From JAHDCJ01 sp039028895 (GTDB lineage: Bacteria > Bacteroidota > Bacteroidia > Chitinophagales > Saprospiraceae), in the NCBI GenBank assembly GCA_039028895.1, contig JBCCHF010000020.1:40939-104938 (forward strand): DNA of 64,000 nucleotides. Reading direction: 5' to 3'. Made by a program: the position numbers and the translations under genes. Shown piece after piece: positions 59,814 to 64,000 of this stretch (position 1 is its first letter; the number at the start of each line of letters is the position of its first letter). Under the pieces are notes generated by a model. The model worked only from the letters and a program-made list of their open reading frames with translations. It had not been told where the DNA came from and searched no databases.

Positions 59814-59954
59814 ATTTCCTTGATTTTAAGGCAAGCGCTGAATACAGATTGCCAGTTTTTTATCAATTTCCAAATTACTAACTTTCGCTTATCTCTTGCC
59901 ATTTAACAGAAAAATTAATCTACTTTTAGTTTTTCCTAATTTCAATTTTCAGAT

Positions 59955-61169
59955 TTGTCATCCCAGGTTACGCCCTCATTTTTATATCCCAGGCTATCAG
60001 CCATGATGTACTTTCAGTACTTCACCTGGGGGGCATTTATGGTAACTATGCCAACCTACTTTATGGCGAATCTGAAATTTTCTGGCGAACAGGTCGGCCT
60101 GGTATACAGTACGCAGGCCATTGCTGCAATGATTACTCCAGTGATTATTGGGATGATCGCTGACCGCTTTTTTTCTACGCAGAAGGTCGCGGGCATCTGT
60201 CATCTTTCCGGTGCCGCTTTACTCTTTACTGCTTCCCAAACACCAGAATTCGGATTCATTTACTTTTTGATGCTGGGTTTCTTTTTATCAACAATGCCTA
60301 CGGTGGCGCTAACGACTTCTCTGACTTTCAGGCATATCGCTTACCCAGAACGGGATTATCCCAGGATCCGTGTGTGGGGAACTTTAGGCTGGATGTCGGC
60401 CAGTATTTTAGTAGGTACCCTGAAAATAGAAGATCAGAACCTCCCTTTAATGATTGGGGCAGTTTCAGGCCTCTTAATGGGGTTGTATTGTTTCACGTTA
60501 CCAGATACACCACCGCAGGCCAAGCAGCATACCTTTAAAATCAGGGACGCTATAGGCCTGGATGCCTTAAAATTATTCAGAAATCTATCCTTTGCTGCCT
60601 TGCTCATATTTGCTCTGATCCTTAATATTCCAAGAGCATTCTACTTGAGTTTTACCAATGCTTTCTTAAATGAGATCGGGATGGTCAATGCAGCAGGTAA
60701 AATGTCTATTGGTCAACTCGGAGAGATATTTCTGTTATTGTTGTTGCCCTGGTTTCTGAAGAGATTTGGGATCAGAAAAGTCATTCTGTTTGCCACAATA
60801 GGCTGGATCACAAGATATTTGCTCTTTTCGTTTGGTAACCTCGATGAAAATGCGTGGATGTTATACTTTGGAATAGCATTACATGGATTATGCTATGTCT
60901 ACTTCTACTTAACTGCCCAAATCTATGTTGACCAAAAAGCCGGACCGGGGATGAAAGCCGCCGCACAAGGGTTGCTCACCTTTATGACTAGCGGCACTGG
61001 AGCGTTTATCGGCTCAATTATAGCGGGTTATACTGTTGATGCCAACCTTGTTTCGGAAGGCATACATGACTGGCAGGCGATATGGCTATTTCCTGCCTAC
61101 ATGGCTGCCTTTGTATTTGTTGGTCTGTTCCTCTTTTTTCGGGATGATAGTGAGCAAGAGCAGGCATAA
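59955..61169 (+). CDS. Nucleoside permease (NupG/XapB-type MFS)
   Basis: 404 residues, about 12 membrane helices. Family features: MMYFQYFTWGAFMVTMPTYF at helix 1 (landmark QYFTWGAF), LVYSTQAIAAMITPVIIGMIADRFF (ADRFF after helix 2), YPRIRVWGTLGWM, and the central IPRAFYLSFTNAFLNEIG. Imports nucleosides with protons in known relatives. The TTG at 59955 is chosen because the first ATG (60003) would leave no residues before helix 1; this choice is uncertain. Divergent from NucH across 141 bases, so secreted DNA breakdown and nucleoside uptake may work together. Confidence 0.85.
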   Translation: MSSQVTPSFLYPRLSAMMYFQYFTWGAFMVTMPTYFMANLKFSGEQVGLVYSTQAIAAMITPVIIGMIADRFFSTQKVAGICHLSGAALLFTASQTPEFGFIYFLMLGFFLSTMPTVALTTSLTFRHIAYPERDYPRIRVWGTLGWMSASILVGTLKIEDQNLPLMIGAVSGLLMGLYCFTLPDTPPQAKQHTFKIRDAIGLDALKLFRNLSFAALLIFALILNIPRAFYLSFTNAFLNEIGMVNAAGKMSIGQLGEIFLLLLLPWFLKRFGIRKVILFATIGWITRYLLFSFGNLDENAWMLYFGIALHGLCYVYFYLTAQIYVDQKAGPGMKAAAQGLLTFMTSGTGAFIGSIIAGYTVDANLVSEGIHDWQAIWLFPAYMAAFVFVGLFLFFRDDSEQEQA

Positions 61170-61238
61170 TTTAGATCAATCCCAGTTATTAATATACCAG
61201 TACTAAATAGCAACAAAGCAATTAAACGCGGGATTGCG

Positions 61239-61246
61239 TAATTTTG
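61239..61246 (+). promoter_or_regulatory. -7 box for the nucleotidyl cyclase gene
   Basis: TAATTTTG followed by CAG, an exact TAnnTTTG, 34 bases before the ATG at 61281. No strong -33 box. Confidence 0.5.
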
Positions 61247-61280
61247 CAGAAATTTTAATTGACCACAAACCCCCAGGGTA

Positions 61281-62369
61281 ATGCCAGTTTATTCGCCCGA
61301 AGGCATCAAGACATACCTTATTAATATCTTTTGGATAACTGTCGTTTGGACGATAATCTCAGTCTCTCATTTCTTTTCTATCTTTTTCACCTTGCTTTCC
61401 ATTGATTGCAATTTAATGGGAATGAAGCCGCATGTATTTTTTATTGGCAGCGTCATCACGGGTTTGCTGGCAGGAATAGTGGGGGGCTCATTCCTTGTTC
61501 TGGCATGGGAAAAATGGCTCCGTACCATCGATTATGGCAAAGCACTGTTTTTAATATTTCTGTCTTATACATTACTCTATCTTTTTATCTCGTTTTTCAC
61601 AGGTTCTTATTTCCATTCAATCAGACTTGAGGTAGGTTATTTTCACCCGATTGTCCTTCAGGAAGTTTTGGAAAACCTGGTCAATCCGGAGACTTTACAC
61701 TCTTATATCCGTTGGCTGATCATTGTTGTCGGTACCCTGATATTTTTCCAAATCAATGACAAGTACGGCCCTGGTGTTTTTATTGATTTCCTTCTCGGAA
61801 AATATTTTCAGCCCAAAAAAGAGCAAAGGATCTTTATGTTCCTTGATCTCAAGTCATCCACAACCATTGCGGAAACGCTGGGTGAAGAAAAATACTTCCA
61901 TTTTCTTAAAGATGTGCTCAACAAAGTCACCCCAAGCATTCTCAGTACAAAAGGCAGGATCTACCAATATGTAGGAGACGAAATCGTTATTAGCTGGATA
62001 CCCGACCAGGGCCGTGAAAATGTCAATTGCATAAGGTGTTTCTTTGCCGTCAAAGGCACCTTGAAGACTGCTGATGATTACTTCATGAAGACCTATGGGG
62101 TAATTCCCGAATTTAAGGCTGGCCTGCATTATGGCAATGTAATGGTCGGTGAAATCGGCATGGTCAAACGCGATATTGCCTATTCTGGCGATGTGTTGAA
62201 TACAACTTCACGTATTCAGAACAAGTGTAACGAATTGGGGGTTGAAATTCTATTCTCACAGTTATTGCTTGAAGCCATTAAGATACCCCCTAATACCTTT
62301 TCTCCACGGAAAATCGGAGATATGTTTCTTAAAGGCAAACGTAAGAAGGTCGCACTTTATACAGTTTAA
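61281..62369 (+). CDS. Membrane class III adenylate/guanylate cyclase
   Basis: 362 residues. Four predicted membrane helices (about 10-160), a short linker, then a class III cyclase catalytic domain (about 185-362). Metal Asp residues are both seen: FLDLKSST and YVGDEIVISW. The transition-state Asn and Arg lie in GDVLNTTSRIQ. Makes cAMP or cGMP from a triphosphate; the substrate cannot be told with certainty here. The N-terminal membrane part is of a type often seen with cyclases in Bacteroidota. It is a single-gene unit with its own -7 box and a downstream terminator-like stem. Confidence 0.88.
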   Translation: MPVYSPEGIKTYLINIFWITVVWTIISVSHFFSIFFTLLSIDCNLMGMKPHVFFIGSVITGLLAGIVGGSFLVLAWEKWLRTIDYGKALFLIFLSYTLLYLFISFFTGSYFHSIRLEVGYFHPIVLQEVLENLVNPETLHSYIRWLIIVVGTLIFFQINDKYGPGVFIDFLLGKYFQPKKEQRIFMFLDLKSSTTIAETLGEEKYFHFLKDVLNKVTPSILSTKGRIYQYVGDEIVISWIPDQGRENVNCIRCFFAVKGTLKTADDYFMKTYGVIPEFKAGLHYGNVMVGEIGMVKRDIAYSGDVLNTTSRIQNKCNELGVEILFSQLLLEAIKIPPNTFSPRKIGDMFLKGKRKKVALYTV

Positions 62370-62389
62370 TATCTTCTGAACCCCCAATC

Positions 62390-62453
62390 AACTCTCAATA
62401 TCGGGTTACCTCATTACAATTCTTTCAAAGTTATTGACTTGAGAGTTTTTTGC
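62390..62453 (+). terminator. Terminator-like stem after the cyclase gene
   Basis: AACTCTCAA (62390-62398) pairs with TTGAGAGTT (62439-62447), followed by TTTT. The loop of 40 bases is long for a terminator. Confidence 0.45.
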
Positions 62454-62540
62454 ATTTAATGGATAAAAATCAGAACTTAAAACATATATCGTAAGATATA
62501 CGAACCTAATTTACCTTGTAAATTGAAATATCATTACCCC

Positions 62541-62699
62541 ATGAAACATTTCTCTTTGTTAATTATTTTTGGAATCCTCACGGTTCCATTTCTTTCAGCC
62601 CAAACCACTCCAATTCCTGATACCGCCTTTGAGCAATACCTCGTCGATGAAGGTATCGACAATAGAAAATGCATATGTTTCAACAATAATAAAGCTTGA
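62541..62699 (+). pseudogene. N-terminal remnant of a secreted leucine-rich-repeat type protein
   Basis: A 52-residue frame starts with a signal peptide (MKHFSLLIIFGILTVPFLSAQ) followed by TPIPDTAFEQYLVDEGID, the standard opening of Bacteroidota LRR surface proteins exported by T9SS. Normally a cap sequence (about NGxVLTSDI) and the repeats follow; here the match ends abruptly at about 62663 in unrelated A/T-rich sequence and a stop. The 5' region and signal are intact. It is likely a fragment left by a deletion or rearrangement. Confidence 0.65.
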
Positions 62700-62769
62700 A
62701 TAAGCGATTCAATGTTACCAGGTATTTACCACAATAGGTATATGCCCATCGTGCAAATAGCTAACATCA

Positions 62770-63183
62770 TTAACCTAATTTTTCCCCAATAATTGGAATT
62801 GACTTTCTCTCAATAAATAATATTATCATAGAAGAAATTAATACAAAAACGGCTGTATAAAATAAAGCGCCACCATCTCCATTTATCTCAATCCCTAAAT
62901 TGGTTAGGTGCATCATCACTGCACCACCAATTACGCCAATAGTTATTCCTGCACCCAACCAGGCTGTTCTATTGATGAGTAATAAAATGCCGGCAATCAA
63001 CTCAACAATCCCAATGCCAATTCTACCATAAGGTTCAAGTCCAACTTTTGTAAATATGTAAACACTGTCGGGGTGCGCGGTTAGCTTATATCTTAGTGTT
63101 TGGATTAATATTATGGCAACTATAATCCTTAAGGCCAAGATCACGTATTTTTTCATTTTTTGAGACTTTGCATTATTCATCAT
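62770..63183 (-). CDS. DoxX-like small membrane protein
   Basis: 137 residues with four membrane helices. Family features: LRIIVAIILIQTLRYKLTAHPDSVYIFTKVGLEPYGRIGIGIVELIAGILLLI, seen as landmarks LIQTLRYKLT and IGIVELIAGILLL. DoxX proteins are linked to thiol/sulfur or quinone chemistry, but the role of this subtype is not known. MM at 63183/63180 gives two equal starts; another Met is at 63156. It stands alone on the minus strand between the LRR remnant and the MBL gene. Confidence 0.8.
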   Translation of the reverse strand: MMNNAKSQKMKKYVILALRIIVAIILIQTLRYKLTAHPDSVYIFTKVGLEPYGRIGIGIVELIAGILLLINRTAWLGAGITIGVIGGAVMMHLTNLGIEINGDGGALFYTAVFVLISSMIILFIERKSIPIIGEKLG

Positions 63184-63454
63184 TAATTAGGTATTTTCCT
63201 GATCAGGAATAAATAAGGTAATTGTTTCAGGTTTTTCCTTTGTTATATTTGGTGTCAGTTGAACTGGAGGAATTTTCATTGCTGCCAATAAAATCACTAA
63301 TTGCGACTTGGCTAAATACTAAAGTTCCAAATAAATGTGCTTATTAATGTAGGAATTATTCCCTAAATCGGCCTTTGCCTTTGCATGCTAGTTTTGACGT
63401 GATATGAAAACTCACATTTTGCCGATAAAAAATCGGGATGCATAAAAGCAGGTT

Positions 63455-64000
63455 TTATTTCTTATTCAAATACTCTTTTAATGCTTCTTTCCCATCCCCC
63501 TCTATAACCTCATAATGAAATGGATATACATTCTCAAAATCATACGCAATAAGTTTATGACAGCTTTCAACTCTGTCTGAAGGATTTTCATAGTCAGCTG
63601 GGCTTTCATTTATAAAATCCCTGATTTTTCCATTTTTGTCACCATAGATTGTATCGCCAGTAAAGAGCGATTTTGATGACTTTTCTAATACACAAATCGA
63701 CCCGGCACTATGTCCAGGTGTATGGATTACTTCGATATTCTTTCCAAAAACAGGCAACTTTGTAAAGAAAAAATCTGGTTTCATTCTCAACCAGGGATGA
63801 TTAGCGTCGGCCATATGTGAATATACTTTTAGATTGATTTTCTTTTGCCATTTAGTTCCATCGGCAATCCCACATGACCCATGGGAAATTATTGCAATAG
63901 CAGGTTTTTTGAAAGACATAATAAAATTTTCTATATCCTCAGAGTAGGTTGGAATATCAAAAAGCAATACTTTATCTTCCAATTCTATGAGATAGGTATG
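63455..64000 (-). CDS. MBL-fold protein with altered metal-site motif (5' end off the window)
   Basis: 182 codons are visible; the frame is open to the right edge (begins HTYLIELEDK, a typical MBL strand), so the TTG at 63982 is not the true start. The family's first metal motif HxHxDH appears as HGSCGI (63866-63883): only the first His is left. Later parts are kept: IHTPGHSAGS, FTGDTIYGD and YPFHYE. Thus metal site 1 looks dismantled while the fold and other ligands stay. Either a pseudoenzyme or an unusual subfamily. Confidence 0.8.
   Translation of the reverse strand, partial: HTYLIELEDKVLLFDIPTYSEDIENFIMSFKKPAIAIISHGSCGIADGTKWQKKINLKVYSHMADANHPWLRMKPDFFFTKLPVFGKNIEVIHTPGHSAGSICVLEKSSKSLFTGDTIYGDKNGKIRDFINESPADYENPSDRVESCHKLIAYDFENVYPFHYEVIEGDGKEALKEYLNKK

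Overview
The window looks like chromosomal DNA of a free-living or marine/sludge-type Bacteroidota, most likely of the Saprospiria (Lewinella/Saprospira-like) group. The evidence is: many type IX secretion (T9SS) products with either a type A sorting tail or a gliding-motility-type (CHU_C) C-terminus; PorP/SprF-family barrels; a TonB-dependent receptor; AsmA-like and alpha-2-macroglobulin envelope proteins; almost no Shine-Dalgarno sequences; and several -7 boxes of the Bacteroidota type TAnnTTTG. The class-level assignment is an inference from gene content. No phage, insertion sequence or CRISPR array was seen.

Layout. 1-2792 (-): leucyl-tRNA synthetase, cut by the left edge. 3166-6711 (+): envelope genes (GH73-type glucosaminidase, small anchored helical protein, secreted protein, double zinc-ribbon membrane protein). 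6734-9567 (-): a two-gene envelope module ending in an OmpA-like protein. 9818-12151 (+): T9SS-exported LVIVD/choice-of-anchor B protein. 12258-19301 (-): giant alpha-2-macroglobulin followed by a double-GNAT protein. 19689-22082 (+): ECF sigma factor, anti-sigma-like membrane protein and outer-membrane barrel in one operon. 22161-24827: rplS (-), then miaA and an MFS-like transporter (+). 24810-31137 (-): AsmA-like protein, sensor histidine kinase and TonB-dependent receptor. 31373-31447: tRNA-Val(TAC), followed by a GIY-YIG gene remnant. 31740-34826: PPi-type phosphofructokinase and an alpha-glucan phosphorylase-like protein, divergent. 34875-37490 (+): TetR regulator, PaaE-like reductase and a second glucosaminidase paralogue that lacks the catalytic Glu. 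40240-45880 (+): CHU_C/PKD protein, PorP/SprF barrel and PorE-like OmpA/TPR/PD40 protein in one operon. 47378-54034 (+): 1854-residue PKD-repeat protein with its own PorP/SprF partner. 55354-61169: DinB protein, SF1 helicase, secreted NucH-type nuclease and a divergent nucleoside-permease homologue. 61281-62369: membrane class III nucleotidyl cyclase. 62541-64000: an LRR-protein remnant, a DoxX protein and a partial MBL-fold protein.

How the parts fit. Two complete CHU_C-PorP/SprF pairs plus a PorE-like protein suggest dedicated T9SS adhesin export. NucH plus the nucleoside permease suggests use of extracellular DNA. The glycogen-phosphorylase-like gene beside a PPi-dependent PFK suggests a polyglucan-to-glycolysis node. 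The observations most worth a second look are: (1) a promoter layout (TTTGAAACAA-N13-CTTG-N20/21-TAnnTTTG) shared by two glucosaminidase paralogues 33 kb apart, one of which appears catalytically dead; (2) loss of the PLP lysine position in the phosphorylase-like protein; and (3) an MBL protein with a dismantled HxHxDH motif. I did not find a clearly new defence or mobile system.
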